NCBI GenBank assembly: GCA_033439255.1
Contig: CM065888.1
Coordinates: 2,046,001 to 2,110,000, forward strand
DNA: 64,000 nt
Direction: 5' to 3'
Origin: Hericium rajendrae
Lineage: Eukaryota > Basidiomycota > Agaricomycetes > Russulales > Hericiaceae
Part shown: piece by piece, positions 1 to 11,320 of the stretch
Layout of the letters: each line of letters opens with the position of its first letter
Numbering within the stretch: the first letter of the stretch is position 1
Position numbers and translations under genes: made by a program
Notes under the pieces: model-generated
What the model saw: only the letters and a program-made list of their open reading frames with translations
Databases searched by the model: none
Told to the model about the DNA's origin: nothing

Positions 1-370
1 CACACCTGCACATAGCAACACACAATGCATATATATAGTTGTGCTAGCTGACATGCTCACATTCAGCTGTAGTCATCTCTAAGCTGTCACTGGCCCATCC
101 ACAAGGTACATCAAGATGTGGTAGACCAGCATAGGGTGTGACCAGTGAACATGAGGCATAGTGAGCTGGCATGAGGTGTAGCAGGCATGCATGAGGCACT
201 GGCCCCAGCACAATGCTACATGCCAAGTATAAGACATGAGGTACAGGCCTGCATGCAAGATGTCAGTATACCTGTACATGACCATACATGACGGTAATTT
301 ATATACCTTCATTGATGATAAAAAAAAGGAATCGTTTTGCCATGCACAGCATTGGCCCTCTTCCACCAAG
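1..370 (+). mobile_element. Helentron 3' tail (H0), 5' part outside window
   Basis: This is nearly identical to 34545-34914, the 3' end of Helentron N2. It ends with AAGGAATCGTTTTGCC, then a GCC...GGC hairpin and CCTCTTCCACCAAG, the 3' signature shared by all five elements here. The next base is T, and the sequence changes at once to the interior of MITE A, so the element inserted between A and T of that MITE without target duplication. No coding sequence is visible. The body is TGCATG/TACATG-rich. Confidence 0.8.
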
Positions 371-599
371 TCAGACACTCTCAGATTTTCAAAAATTTTA
401 GATATCAAAGATTTTGATATATCTATTAGTTAGAGATTAAAAACTTTTATATCTGACAATAAATGTCTTTCCTTGAATGTAAAAGTCTGATCAGATATTT
501 GCTTCTCAAGATTGCTTTCAGGTGGATCAGGTCAATTAGGAGCTGTCAGTAGGGTTAAAAATTGTCAGGTCAATCAGAAAGTTGTCAACCTTCCTGATG
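371..599. mobile_element. MITE A1, right half
   Basis: This is the right 229 bp of the 581 bp foldback MITE A. It ends ...CAACCTTCCTGATG at 599. The missing left half lies beyond the window, on the other side of Helentron H0. The right flanking dinucleotide is CA. Confidence 0.85.
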
Positions 600-1501
600 C
601 ACCTCGCCTCATTTTAAATTTTCTAGATTCTTGTGTATAACGAACGTGTGCCGGCACGATCACCATAAGCCGTGCAATCTTTTACATAGATTCCGACTCA
701 CTTTGCCTCGTTGTCCATCCATCTCGTCAACAATCTCGAAAAACCCAAGTAAGTCGTGCGCCTCGCTTGAACTCGACACGACGTACTTACCTGGGCCCAG
801 AAAAAGAACGAAATCCCTCAAAAACCCAAGGCTACATCGCCTCTTACCGTGTCTTGATGCCGTCAAGCTGCACTGCCCAACGGCACACTCATTTCATCAA
901 ATTCCTTAACCTCGTCGTGATTTCCCAGTCTATCCCATCCTATCCGTACTCGCGCTGATCTCGGCCTGCGCGAGTACTCCCGGCAGTCGATCCATCGCAA
1001 TTTCAAGTAGTGGTCCCTTGGCGTGTCCCGGAGACACGTCGGAGAGAGAGTTTGGGGTGACGGGAGGGCCGTATGGCTCGCGACTCGGTAAGTCGCCCGA
1101 TCCCTGCCTCGCCTCCATTCCTCCATTTACGCTATCGCTGCGCGCTTCGCAGCCGGTCGACTTATGCCACCTTACCATGTCCTGACGCCACCTCGTCCAC
1201 CTCGCCATTCGTTCGTTCGCTGCACCTCGTTCAGGCCTCAAGTACTTCAATTTCTCATGGAAGTTAGTAGGAGTTTGTGGAGGTGGAATAAAATTCGCAC
1301 CCTCGGCAGTCATTCAGTGCCCGCGTACATGTTTGTATCGTAGTTTACTGGAATCTAATGCCTGGTTTGTGCAATATTTCGTGTGATCTCCCTGTCCGAT
1401 GACGGACTCCCTTAAGACTCTCGAGGTACAGTAGAGTTACAAAGTGTTTCGACACACACAGACTTCAGCACTTCAAACAAAGTTCAGAACTTATAGCTAC
1501 A
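600..1501. other. Moderately GC-rich DNA without a clear gene
   Basis: Open frames exist on both strands (for example 930-1313 minus) but none has a recognisable domain or convincing intron signals. The stretch leads into the Gypsy fossil and may hold its leader or remains of its upstream parts. No LTR pair was found. Confidence 0.4.
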
Positions 1502-3556
1502 ATGTTCTACAATATATTTCCCTGCAAGAATTTGGACTCTCCGCATCCCAAAGTACTACCACGACTCCCTCCGCCTTTCGATTCGATTAAGCGCCCAATG
1601 CGCCGCGCGATGCCAGCGCTAAGTCAACAGTCCCATACGGAAGTAATTCTAGAGCAGCCATTTTTTAACCAAATCACTCTGTTATTTCACCAATCGGCGC
1701 AGAATATGAGTCCCAATCTAAATCAATCAAATTCCATGATATTTACGGCCTACAAGAGAGTGGATAAGAAAATTCGACCAGTGGCTGGTACCTTTCCCGA
1801 AAATGCCCGAGTTTCTCGGCGATTCCCAGAAGACCCGCTTAGCAGTCTGCCTGAATTGATGCCACATCCTCCTCAGTTCATCTCATCTGACCGCATGACT
1901 CAAGAACAAATGGACCTGCTCAATGTAAATGGAGAAGGTTTCCTTTGGTCCGAAGAAGAGAAGTTATTCCAGCATATTATGTGCTTGAATCGGGATGCTC
2001 TAGCATTTACAGAGACTGAACGTGGTACTCTTAAAGAGTCATACTTTACGCCATATATAATTCTGACTGTCCCTCATACACCTTGGGTCTGTAGGAATAT
2101 TCCCATTCCTCCAGGCATTAAGGACAAGGTCATAGCACTGCTTAAAGACAAAATCGCAGCAGGTGTATATGAATCAAGTCAGTCAGCGTACTGCTCAAGT
2201 TGGTTTTGTGTCTTAAAGAAAAATGGCAAACTCTGTATTGTCCATGATCTTCAGCCCCTCAATAAAGTCACTATTCGAGATGCAGGTCTCCCTCCAATTG
2301 TAGATGATTTTGTCGAACCCTTCGCAGGACGTGCATGTAGTACGGTCTTCGATTTGTTCTGGGGTTTTGATGCACATAAAGTTGACCCCAGGAGCAGAGA
2401 TCTTTCAGCATTCAGAACACCTTTAGGCCTATTAAGAATAACCTCAATACCAATGGGATTCACCAATTCTCCAGCAGAATTTCAGAACTGTATGACATTT
2501 ATCCTGCAGCCAGAAATTCCCGATAAGGCCAATATCTTTATTAATGATTTAGGAGTCAGAGGACCCAAGATTATTTATCCTGACAAGAATGGAAACCCAG
2601 AGAAACTAAAAGAAAATCCAGGAATCCGGAAATTTATTTGGGAACATGCCCAGGATGTGCATCAGATTATGCATCGTGTTAAGCATGCAGGTGGGACATT
2701 TGCCCCTAATAAAGCCCAAATAGCCAGACCCGATGTGCTCATTGTCGGTCAAAAGTGTACACCATGTGGAAGGGTCCCAGAAAACAAGAAAGTTCAGAAG
2801 ATTTTATCTTGGCCTCTATTGACAAACACCACTGAAGTAAGAGGCTTCTTAGGATTATGTGGCACAGTGAGAATTTGGATTCCAAATTACTCTCAGATAG
2901 CCAGACCCCTGACAGAGCTTATAAGACATGAAGAGTCTTTTATTTGGAATAAAAGAAGACAGGAAGCTTTTGAAACCCTTAAGGAGTTAGCAACATCGGC
3001 CCCAGCCTTACATCCTATTGACTATCACTCAGATAATCCTGTAATTCTATCAGTTGACTCAAGTTATGTGGCAGTTGGATTTATTTTGTCCCAGCTTGAT
3101 GATGAAGGACGAAGACAACCTGCTCGTTACGGATCCTTGCCCATGTCAGAAGTCGAATCACGCTACTCTCAGCCGAAGCTAGAATTGTTTGGATTGTATC
3201 GTGCTTTAAGGCATTATAGTCTTTATATTGTAGGACTACGAAACTTTTATGTTGAAGTAGATGCAAAGTATATCAAGAGGATGTTAAATTCTCCAGATAT
3301 CCAGCCTAATGCAGCAGTTAATCGTTGGATTCAAGGCATTTTGATGTTTGACTTTGTGCTAGTTCATGTTCCAGCAAACAAATTTAAGGGACCAGATGCA
3401 CTGTCATGTAGAAAATTGGCAGATGATGAGAAACCTGACTTTGATGATGATGCATGGTTGGACAATATTGCCTTGTACATAGGAACCAAGCCACTAAAAA
3501 TTTCGGTGGACAAGCCTGTATTACCCTGGTATAGTCCCAAAACACTCCCGTCAGTA
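1502..3556 (+). pseudogene. Gypsy reverse transcriptase/RNase H region (fossil)
   Basis: The translation carries the typical Agaricomycete Gypsy pol pattern: a PPGI..K boundary before the RT domain, LKKNGK and DLQPLN in the fingers, FDLFWGFDA in the palm, PMGFTNSPAEFQ, then a connection region and an RNase H domain with VDSS and RYSQPKLELFG. It is followed directly by MITE B1 at 3557. It is part of a broken element. Confidence 0.85.
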
Positions 3557-3957
3557 CATCAGGAACCTTCAAAACTTTCTGTTTGACCTGCGAGACATCT
3601 GACAGTGTCTGCATGATCTGCAGCAGTTGTATCAGACACATCAGATGCTCTCAGACAACATCAGCTACTCTCAGCTAGCTGCAGAATATTTGACCTCAAG
3701 ATTTAAAAAAGTATCAATGCAGAATGCTCACAGACTGATCAGCACTGATCAGATTTATGTAAATTTTGAATATTGAAAACTTTGTTGTATCTAATGATGA
3801 GAGTTGGATAACTACTATATCTGCCAATAGTGATCAACTTCAAAATATAAAATCTCTGATCAGAAATTGTTCTCTAATTAGAGCCTGCAGCTGGATCAGG
3901 TCTTGCAGTTGATCAGACTCTGCAGGGTCCATCAGAAAGTTTTGAAGGTTCCTGATG
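3557..3957. mobile_element. MITE B1, full copy (401 bp)
   Basis: It begins CATCAGGAACCTTCAAAACT and ends with the inverted complement ...TTTTGAAGGTTCCTGATG. It is flanked on both sides by TA (3555-3556 and 3958-3959), a 2-bp target duplication. The interior is rich in TCAGAC/CTCAGA and non-coding. It sits inside the Gypsy pol region. Confidence 0.9.
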
Positions 3958-4305
3958 TATTAGCATCAACAGTATCGAAGCAAGACCAGACCCTTCTGGA
4001 TATATTCAAGTTTCTACAAACCCTGGAATATCCTCCAGGAGCAATGTCAGTTCAACAGCAGAAAAGATTCATTAAGAAGGTTTCCCAGTATTTTGTAAAA
4101 GCAGAAATTCTGTTCAAGCGCAATGGTAGCCGACCTCCACTCAAGGTTATCCTCAAGACAGCACAGCGACTTTCAATCATGACAGAAGCACATGATGTTG
4201 AAATCGGTTGATGACGCTAGTCTTGATGACAACAATTATGGAAAGATCTGGAACGATCTGGACTTTGGTGATTGCAGAATCACATGGAACATTTACATAG
4301 CCTTA

Positions 4306-4596
4306 CATCAGGAAAAGGGGAAATGTCTGACTGTCTGACTGTCTGACAGTTGTCTGAAATGTCTAAACTTCTGACCCACATATGGATGGAATTACATATA
4401 GATTATTATTATATAGAGCTCAGATAGACTCAGACTTCAGTCTGACATCAGACAAAAATGTCTGAAAGGCACTTGACGATAGGGACCCGTCTAATTGGTC
4501 TGATTGTCTGATCATCTGGACTAGACAGAACCAGACAGAATCAGATCAGATTAGACAAAGTCAGACACCATTCAGACAAATGCTGGTTTACTGATG
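4306..4596. mobile_element. MITE E1 (291 bp)
   Basis: It begins CATCAGGAAAAGGGG and ends ...TTTACTGATG, with flanking TA on both sides (4304-4305 and 4597-4598). The inverted ends are shorter and less exact than in MITEs A and B. It contains the motif GGCACTTGACGATAGGGACC, which also occurs near 16841 and, in inverted and decayed form, many times in 12.6-13.4 kb. Confidence 0.8.
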
Positions 4597-4598
4597 TA

Positions 4599-4935
4599 CT
4601 GTACAGGTTAGTAATACGCTCTGACATACGCTTACTGATACCTTAGTGAGCTGACTGATGCTGTTCCCATGCGATGAGCAATCCATTATGCTATGCTGTA
4701 CGATTACTGTACAATTTCTGATTGGTAGATATGCAGAGCCCTCAGTACTATATAAGGGCTCCCTCGTTCGCTCAGATACCTCAGTCTTTCACATCACAGA
4801 CTGAGGTGAGCATATCCTGCATTACTTATGAGTTTCATCTTTACTGACTCTACTTGTAGTATAGACTAACGTCTCTCTAAGGTACTGCAATATAGTCTTT
4901 CACATCACAGACTGAGTATAGACTAACGTCTCTCT
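4599..4935 (+). mobile_element. LTR-like block inside the Gypsy fossil
   Basis: A promoter-like stretch has TATATAAGGGCTCCC near 4751, then a repeated segment (CTTTCACATCACAGACTGAG near 4785 and 4900, and TATAGACTAACGTCTCTCTA near 4860 and 4918). It separates the linker from the integrase region. It reads as a solo LTR or LTR piece of another element. Exact ends were not fixed. Confidence 0.45.
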
Positions 4936-4939
4936 AAGT

Positions 4940-6064
4940 CGTGTTTCTTCACATGAAGGATTAGGACATAGAGGAGAGGTTGCAGTATTTGAAACTATTA
5001 GGGTTAGATTCTACTGGCCTTATATGCGAGCTGACGTTAAACATCACGTCGCATCCTGTCATCAATGTCAAGTATGCAGTACAAAGAAAGTTCGTATGCC
5101 AATAATCGTATCAACTCCTTCAACGATATGGACACGAGTCTACATTGACGTAATGTACATGCCAAAAGCAGGAGACTTTGAATATATAGTTGCAGCAAGA
5201 GATGACTTATCAAGAGCCTCAGAAGGACGTGCAATCAGAAAAGCAAATTCTAGGACTCTTGCCAATTTCTTCTGGGAAGAAATATTTTGCAGATATGGAG
5301 CAGTAGGGCAAGTTACAACGGACAATGGCCCAGAAGTAAGAGCAGCATTTGCAGATCTTATGGACAGAATGAATATTCCCCACATTCCAATATCACCATA
5401 CAATTCGAGAGCCAATGGAGTCGTTGAACGTGGACACTTTATCATTCGTGAATCTATTGTTAAGGCTTGTGAACACAAAATGAATCAATGGCCTTCAAAA
5501 GTGCTGGCAGCCTTTTTCGCTGATAAAGTTACCACCAGTCAAGTCACAGGATATTCACCATATTATCTACTGCATGGTGTAGAACCCATCTTACCCTTCG
5601 ATCTCACAGAAGCAACATTTATGGTAGAAGGATTTACATGGGGAATGAGTCCAGAAGATTTACTGTCATTACGTCTTCATCAATTGGAGAAAAGAGAGGA
5701 AGATCAGAAACATGCTGCATTTAGACTCAGCCAATACCGCATGAAGTCCAAGGAAGACTTCGAAGAAAAGTTCAAGGCAAGACTGATGAAGGAAGAATTT
5801 GAACCAGGAGATTTAGTATTACTCCGAAACTCTGGAATTGAGACGCAGCATGACAGAAAACCATTGCCAAGATATCTCGGACCTTATGAAGTTGATAGAC
5901 GCACACCAGGTGGATCTTATGTAATTAAGGAACTCACCGGCACTTTTAAACGAGATGCAGTTGCCGCATTTAGACTTATTCCGTATATCGCTCGCAATAA
6001 GAAGCTACTAAAAAAGCTTACCAAGGGCTCTCATGTGGAGTTATCTGATGAAGAAGAAGATTAA
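4940..6064 (+). pseudogene. Gypsy integrase region (fossil)
   Basis: The reading frame shows an HHCC-type zinc-binding module (GHRGEVAVF..., then SCHQCQ) followed by a DDE-type integrase core (TTDNGPE, and PYNSRANGVVERGH near the catalytic glutamate). The C-terminal region has the LGPYEVDRRTPGGSYVIKEL pattern seen in this lineage. It belongs to the same broken element as the RT region. Confidence 0.85.
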
Positions 6065-6422
6065 TGTAATAAGGTCATCCAGCAAGTTTGACAACCGAGG
6101 ACGGTTGATTTTCAAGTTCCCCGCGGATGTCGTGAACAAAACCCGTTTTGATCATCGACCTAAGTAATTCAGTGATTAAAATTGTACGATAGATCGGTAT
6201 TGGTGTGCGATAGATCAGTATGGGCCGATAAATGGGTTGCTGAACACTATGGGACCTGATCGGCAAGAACCAAGCAACCGGACCAAGTCGAGACCCAGAT
6301 TCAAGATCCCGATCACCATCAACCTGCAGTCTGGCGCCCGATCTTAAGATTCAGTAATATTCATGTGGAAGCAAGAATGATATTAAAGGGTTCGCGTTGA
6401 CACACAGTGCCACCTGGCAACC
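6065..6422. other. Spacer after Gypsy integrase
   Basis: About 360 bp contain short repeats around CGATAGATCGGTAT and CGATAGATCAGTAT, with no open frame of note. It could be element 3' sequence. No LTR end was recognised. Confidence 0.35.
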
Positions 6423-7247
6423 ATGCTCGGTATTTTCTGCCCTCACCGCTCATCTCTTGACACACAGCTTTATCCGCTGCTCGTCAATCCAATCTTCAAG
6501 GACAATCCCATCGAAGTCCGAGTAACCCACGAATACACCCACCACGTGCTACCTAATTCGGTCATCTCAGGTGTACAGCCCACGTCAGGATTCCCCAGGA
6601 TGTCTATCTCGAGCAGAGCATCGATAAGTGCCGTGCACCCTGCCTCGTGTCAACGGCCAGGTGGCATAGCCCCACCGGACCAGCATGCCCTACCACCTCG
6701 TCCCTCCTCTCCTCTCCAGATCATCAATGACCTCGACGATGATGACCACCTCACGTATCCCTCCTCCTATCGTCATCTCTCGGTAGAGGCACGGTATCCT
6801 GCCTACTCGCTCAGCTGGTTCGTCACGCAGCGCCCATCCCTTCACATCCGCAAAGGCCTGCTCGTCGAGCTGGTGCTGACTTACAAGAAGACCACCCTCA
6901 CCACCCGAGCTCGCTTGGCCAAGATCTCGCATGTCGGCCCAACCTGGGTGCACTTCCGAGCAGAGCATGAAGACACTTGGGGGTACGAACCGACAAGTGT
7001 CCAGCTCGTGGTCCCTCGCATCTGGACCGAGCTCCCTCGCTACTATCCCATCCTCGCTCTCCTTAGCTGCCGCCATCCGATCGATATTCACGAACTGTTC
7101 GACCCGGCAGGTGACAGGCAGATCCACAACCGGCCATTCATCCTCCCCGACAATGTCGACCCTGAGGATGTGGAGAGGGTGGAGCAGTTGCGGCAGTGGT
7201 CATGCAAGATGGATATCTTGACAGGGAAGGAACGGTACTACATCTGA
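6423..7247 (+). CDS. Unrecognised 274-aa protein downstream of the Gypsy fossil
   Basis: This is a single open frame from ATG to TGA with higher GC and more even codon use than its AT-rich surroundings. The first third is proline/serine-rich and probably disordered. The last 150 residues look folded (a basic strand-rich stretch LLVELVLTYKKTTLTTRARL, then GPTWVHFRAEHEDTWGYEP) and end DILTGKERYYI. No domain was recognised. It lies 359 bp after the integrase on the same strand, so it may be an accessory ORF of the Gypsy element or a captured host fragment. Confidence 0.45.
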   Translation: MLGIFCPHRSSLDTQLYPLLVNPIFKDNPIEVRVTHEYTHHVLPNSVISGVQPTSGFPRMSISSRASISAVHPASCQRPGGIAPPDQHALPPRPSSPLQIINDLDDDDHLTYPSSYRHLSVEARYPAYSLSWFVTQRPSLHIRKGLLVELVLTYKKTTLTTRARLAKISHVGPTWVHFRAEHEDTWGYEPTSVQLVVPRIWTELPRYYPILALLSCRHPIDIHELFDPAGDRQIHNRPFILPDNVDPEDVERVEQLRQWSCKMDILTGKERYYI

Positions 7248-8470
7248 GGAGAGGGAATGCAGCCATGGACTGCTCGTATGTTTTGTTTTGTCTCATGCTT
7301 TGCTTGTGATCACATCGTCGTCACTCATTTTTGCATCTACGCTATCTGTCATCATATTCTGCATGTCGATCTTTGCGCGCGAGCTATCCGGACCTTCTGC
7401 ATTAATCACACGACCATCTGTCCCATCGCACCCTCCTTCGTCGACTTCATCATTTTTCCTCATCTGTCACGAGTTAGGAAGTGCTACGTGGACTTTACTA
7501 CTATTGTTTACTCGGCTATGATGAGCGCGCATACTATACGTCACATGCAGCAGTTGTCCATAGCTTGTTCGTCATGATGGAATACATTCGTTCGGTGACA
7601 TGTTCAGAAAAGCTTGAAGGTTTACAGTAAAAGCTAGATAAATCTTAAAGATAGTTGAAAGTAAACTTGAGCTATTCTATGCCTAGTAATAGAGTGAGAA
7701 CAAGTGCCAGGACTCAGAACTAAGTCTGAATGACTGTAAAAATTAAGTAAAAATAAATACTCAAATTTGTAAATAGTCTAAGAATGAAGAATAGCTCTAG
7801 TCCATGGTTCAACAAGTTTACAAGTGATGAAGTCTGCCTAGCCCACAGGCTGACAGAGCAGTGGATTTGTAAGCACATTTGCTTACAGAGCACTGATAAA
7901 GTGTCAAATAGTAATAAATAAAGCTTATAAAGCAGAATCTCTGACTACAAAGCAAGATTTGGAATTACAAAGCAGGAAAGATGTATTATAAAGCATGCAG
8001 AGTGCTAAGAAAGTGGATTTATAAGCAAGAAATGTGATTATGAATCAGATCAGTAAGCGAGAATGTGATTACAAATGCACTTAATAAGCAAGGAATGCAG
8101 CATTACAAAGCTAAGTTTGCTTATAAAGCTCATTATAAATCACTAACAAATGCAGGAAATACTCTAAGGTTACATACATAGTAGATAGTTCTCACAGTAG
8201 TGTAGCATCATGTACATATATTGAAGTTCATTCTCGGGGCTCCAAAAGGTATATAAGGAGCTCCAGATTGACCTAACCCCCCCAATCAACCACTTGACTT
8301 TAAAACCACCATCTCCAGAGTGAGAATTAGTGTGAAGCATTTGAGTTAAGGTAAGTTTAGCTACTAGACCGATTGGAAGGCTAGTTAGTTAGTTGGTTCA
8401 CTTAAGTCCTATCTTTGCTTTTACGTCCGTGTACGTATTGAATATCGCCATCCCGTTTCAGTTCACGCAA
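7248..8470. other. AT-rich non-coding DNA with a promoter-like TATA region
   Basis: 7600-8160 is a decayed repeat rich in AAGCA/TTATAAAGC. Near 8250 GGTATATAAGGAGCTCC resembles a TATA box within a GGAGC(T)CC inverted repeat, much like TATATAAGGGCTCCC near 4751. It therefore probably belongs to an LTR. No gene was recognised. Confidence 0.4.
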
Positions 8471-8476
8471 GACCAA

Positions 8477-8588
8477 GTTACGACCTTTACGACTCTTTAC
8501 AACCTTTACGACCCTTTACGACCTTTACGACCCTTTACGACCTTTACGACCTTTACGACCTGTACGACCTTTACGACCTTTACGACCT
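8477..8588. repeat. Minisatellite (CTTTACGAC)n
   Basis: About a dozen imperfect copies of a 9-10 bp unit, CTTTACGAC(C), run in tandem. More dispersed copies occur at 8634-8652. Confidence 0.85.
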
Positions 8589-8811
8589 CAAGTCTCAACA
8601 CTTCAAGCTCAAGCCTTCTCAGAGTTTCAGCACTCTTACGACTTTTACGACCCAGCTATTCCGAAGTTTTGTTTGGTTCTATTTGTAGACGCATACACAA
8701 GGCCAAGCAATTCTGCTATAAAACCCACAAAATAAGCACTAGCAAAGAAAAGCATACAAAGAGCTGCTCAACCATACGACAAAGAGAAAAACCTGATAAA
8801 CTCCTCGAATG

Positions 8812-9120
8812 ACTAGGTACATCTGGGAAAGTGGAAAACCTGATAGTATCTAGGGTAGTGTGATTTGATTTATATTTTGGGTTGTTCATAAGCCTGGAAT
8901 ATATATCCATATCCTTCGAACCACACCACCGTCACGACACCAAGTAGTGTGCACTAAGCAAATGTCTCTAAGATCGAATCTCAGAGACTACAAGCTAGTC
9001 ACAAGTCCTAGGTTCGACTCTAGGTGTCTGCATGCTTGCAGAAGGACCTAGGATCAAGTCTTGACTGTGCTGTGATTTTGTACCAGGATGCTGAGTCAAA
9101 AGACTTCAACACTCCCCCTG
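8812..9120 (-). mobile_element. Copia-type LTR edge with polypurine tract (fossil)
   Basis: On the minus strand a purine tract (CAGGGGGAG, 9112-9120) is followed by TGTTGAAGTC (from 9111 downward), the usual junction between the internal region and the 3' LTR in Copia elements. The stretch below contains two hairpin-like segments, near 8975 (GTCTCTAAGATCGAATCTC) and 9008 (CCTAGGTTCGACTCTAGG). The other LTR end was not found. Confidence 0.45.
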
Positions 9121-9309
9121 GATGAAGCATGTCTGAGCAAAAGAAACAAAAGAGAGTAAGTGTAGCAAAGCAAACAGAGACCATGAGAGAAAGAGAGAAA
9201 GAAAACATAACACCACTCAGCTCCCTCCAAATCTCTTGACTCTTTAACCTTCAACCAATCTAAACATTTCCTGGCACTTAACAATGTGATCCCTTGCCAG
9301 GGCCTTCAT

Positions 9310-9570
9310 CTGAGAAAAACCACATAGATATATAGAGCTATATACTCTACATAGCCTATATAACTCCATAGCTATCCTCTTTTCTATATATTTGGCTATA
9401 GAGAGAGGTGTTCTATATAGTGTTATATAGCAATCAGAGATAGCTATATAGTGCTATAGATGCTATATAGATGCAAAGATAACTATATATGCTATGCAAT
9501 TCAACTCAGCTATAGATACTATATATGTTATATATAATCTATAGGCTATAATTACTTGTTTATCTTATGT
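9310..9570. repeat. CTATATAG-rich repeat block
   Basis: Irregular repeats of CTATATAG and GCTATATAGTG. Similar blocks lie at 12260-12425, 26690-26960 and 33680-33870, each time at the edge of a GC-rich or TGCATG-rich non-coding domain. Confidence 0.7.
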
Positions 9571-9599
9571 AACCTATATTTACTATACTTGAATACATA

Positions 9600-10015
9600 G
9601 ACTACAAAACAAATAATTAAATTTATAATATAAATGAGCACAAAAGGTTTGAAACTCAATATTGATGATCACACAATAGTAAATGAGGACACATCAAATC
9701 ATTTCATTGAAAAGCTATACAAACAGCAACTACAAATAACACATGATATAATGTAATACAAAAACTAAGTATACATACTACAAAAAGATAAGCATGAGTT
9801 AGATTCTTACAAAAGACTACAAGAAAAGCTTACCAGAATAACAAAAAATCGAAAATCTAATCACCTTAACAAAGACTAGTCAGTAAGTTAACACTAAAAG
9901 ACTATAGCATAGACTTACCAGCATATTAAAAAAGCAAGATATATATTAAGATAACATAAGACATCAGCATAGAATGTGAGACTGTAGAAGAGCATAAGGG
10001 TCACTTACCGGAATA
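9600..10015 (-). repeat. Intron-like repeat units (minus strand)
   Basis: Read on the minus strand this block has repeated donor-like GGTAAG(T/C) sites (for example near 9828, 9918 and 10006) and AAAATCGAAAA/AAAAAGC motifs on the plus strand. These match the units of the array at 23.2-24.1 kb in inverse orientation. It adjoins the promoter-like region at 10020-10440. Confidence 0.45.
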
Positions 10016-10019
10016 GCGA

Positions 10020-10491
10020 CGAGTAAAGACAAAGTCACAGAGATGGTTGTGGTTCGAGAGAAAGAGACGACGCGCGATGTGCACGATAAATACGTGGGTG
10101 CATCGGAGTTCAAATTGTGGCTTCCGGGAACTGCCGCGCGCCATGTCGGGGGCTAGCTGTTAGATTTTACTAAGTGCCCTGTGCTGTCCGGGACCGTGCA
10201 GTATAGTAGGTACATATGTATCTCATTCAATACATTTTAATTATGTTTTACAGAGCTTGCTTTTTTTTTCTTATTTTATTTTATTTTACTCGATTTGTTA
10301 CATCGCAAGAAACAACGAGTCACACGTTCGGTGGCTGGAGCACCGAACGCGCGTCATTGTGTTTCATCTTTACTGGTTACCTCTAACTTCTCACTCCCTT
10401 CCCTCATTCCCTCTGCCCTCTCCTATCTACTGCAGCAACATCAAGAAACCAGGGGGAGGGGAGGGGAGGACAGGAGTCTGTGAGGGTTTAA
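10020..10491. promoter_or_regulatory. GC-rich, possibly bidirectional promoter-like region
   Basis: It lies between inward-copied intron-like units on the left and a splice-donor cassette on the right. It holds an inverted pair CGTTCGGTG/CACCGAACG around 10325-10350 and a T/A-rich stretch at 10258-10290. A related arrangement occurs at 24800-25290 (GTGTTCGGTGAC near 25138). No coding sequence is evident. Confidence 0.35.
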
Positions 10492-10570
10492 AGGTGAGTA
10501 AAAGTAGTTCTTTTCATTCATTTTTCGTACTAACTTGGGGAGTCTTGCTCGAGAACGAGCGAGACTCCCC
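10492..10570 (+). other. Donor / branch point / hairpin cassette (type copy)
   Basis: AAGGTGAGTA (donor at 10494) is followed 36 nt later by CTAAC and at once by a strong hairpin, GGGGAGTCTTGCTCG with loop AGAA and its complement (10537-10570). The same order recurs about nine times in this window with different stem sequences but a conserved CTCG..CGAG core. The layout is that of an intron with a hairpin between branch point and acceptor. Confidence 0.6.
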
Positions 10571-10579
10571 TTTTTTCCC

Positions 10580-11318
10580 CTCGGCCATAACCCTCGTGCC
10601 CCCGCCATCCCCTCTGCATCACCGCCATTGCTGCCCTTGCATTGCCGCCCCCGCATTGCCACCATCGGCCACTCGCACCCCTCGCGTTGTGCACACCCTA
10701 GCACCACCCATGTCACGCCGCCCCAGCACCACCCACGTCACGCCGTCCTAGCAGCACCACCCACGTTGCGCCGCGCCAGCGACGCACCACGTGCCGCACC
10801 ACCAACACAATGCGAGCAGCATCAACGCAGCATGCGAGCGGCACCAGCGTGTGTGCCCTGCACGTCGCGTCACCACTGCCAATGCGACATGCACACCGCT
10901 GCCAATGCGCCGCGCATGCCGCACGTCCCAGCACTGCCCACGCCATGCCGCGCCAGCACCGCCAGCGACACCAACGATGCACCACATGCCACACCGCTAA
11001 CGCAATGCAAGCGGCGCTGATGCGGCATGCGAGCAGCACCAGCCGTGTGCCGTGCATCGCTGCACTGCATCACTGTGCCCCACACGCCATGTCACCACCA
11101 CCAATGTGCAATGCACACGCCACCAATGTGCCGTGCACTGCATGCCTCAGCGCTGCCCACGTCGCGCCGCACTGCCAGCGACGCCAATGACGCACCATGC
11201 GCCACGCCGCCAATGCAACACGCGAGCGGCACCAGCACATGTGCCGTGCATCGCTGCGCCGAGTTGCCGTGCCCCACACGCCACGTCACTGCCGCCAACG
11301 CACCGCATCGCTCCACGT
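10580..11318. repeat. GC-rich degenerate tandem domain
   Basis: This is a C-rich low-order repeat of words such as GCCACGC, CACCGCC, CAATGCG and GCCGTGC. All six frames stay partly open simply because stops are rare in this composition, so the overlapping ORFs are not credible genes. The domain resumes after MITE A2 at 11904-12050. Confidence 0.7.
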
Positions 11319-11320
11319 CA

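Larger units (their letters stand above)
1502..6064 (+). mobile_element. Ty3/Gypsy LTR retrotransposon fossil
   Basis: This is a fossil Gypsy element of the lineage common in Agaricomycetes. Parts in order are a reverse transcriptase/RNase H region (1502-3556), a linker (3958-4305) and an integrase region (about 4940-6064). It is broken: three foreign blocks lie inside it (MITE B1, MITE E1 and an LTR-like block at 4599-4935). No gag region or flanking LTR pair was recognised. The coding parts are still readable over long stretches, so the copy looks middle-aged rather than ancient. Confidence 0.85.

Noticed and set aside
1502-6064. Intact Gypsy element
   Set aside because: Three foreign insertions, no gag and no LTR pair; it is a fossil.
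8966-9035. Possible tRNA gene around CCTAGGTTCGACTCTAGG
   Set aside because: Only a T-arm-like hairpin is present. There is no acceptor stem or convincing D arm, and it lies in a Copia LTR-like stretch.
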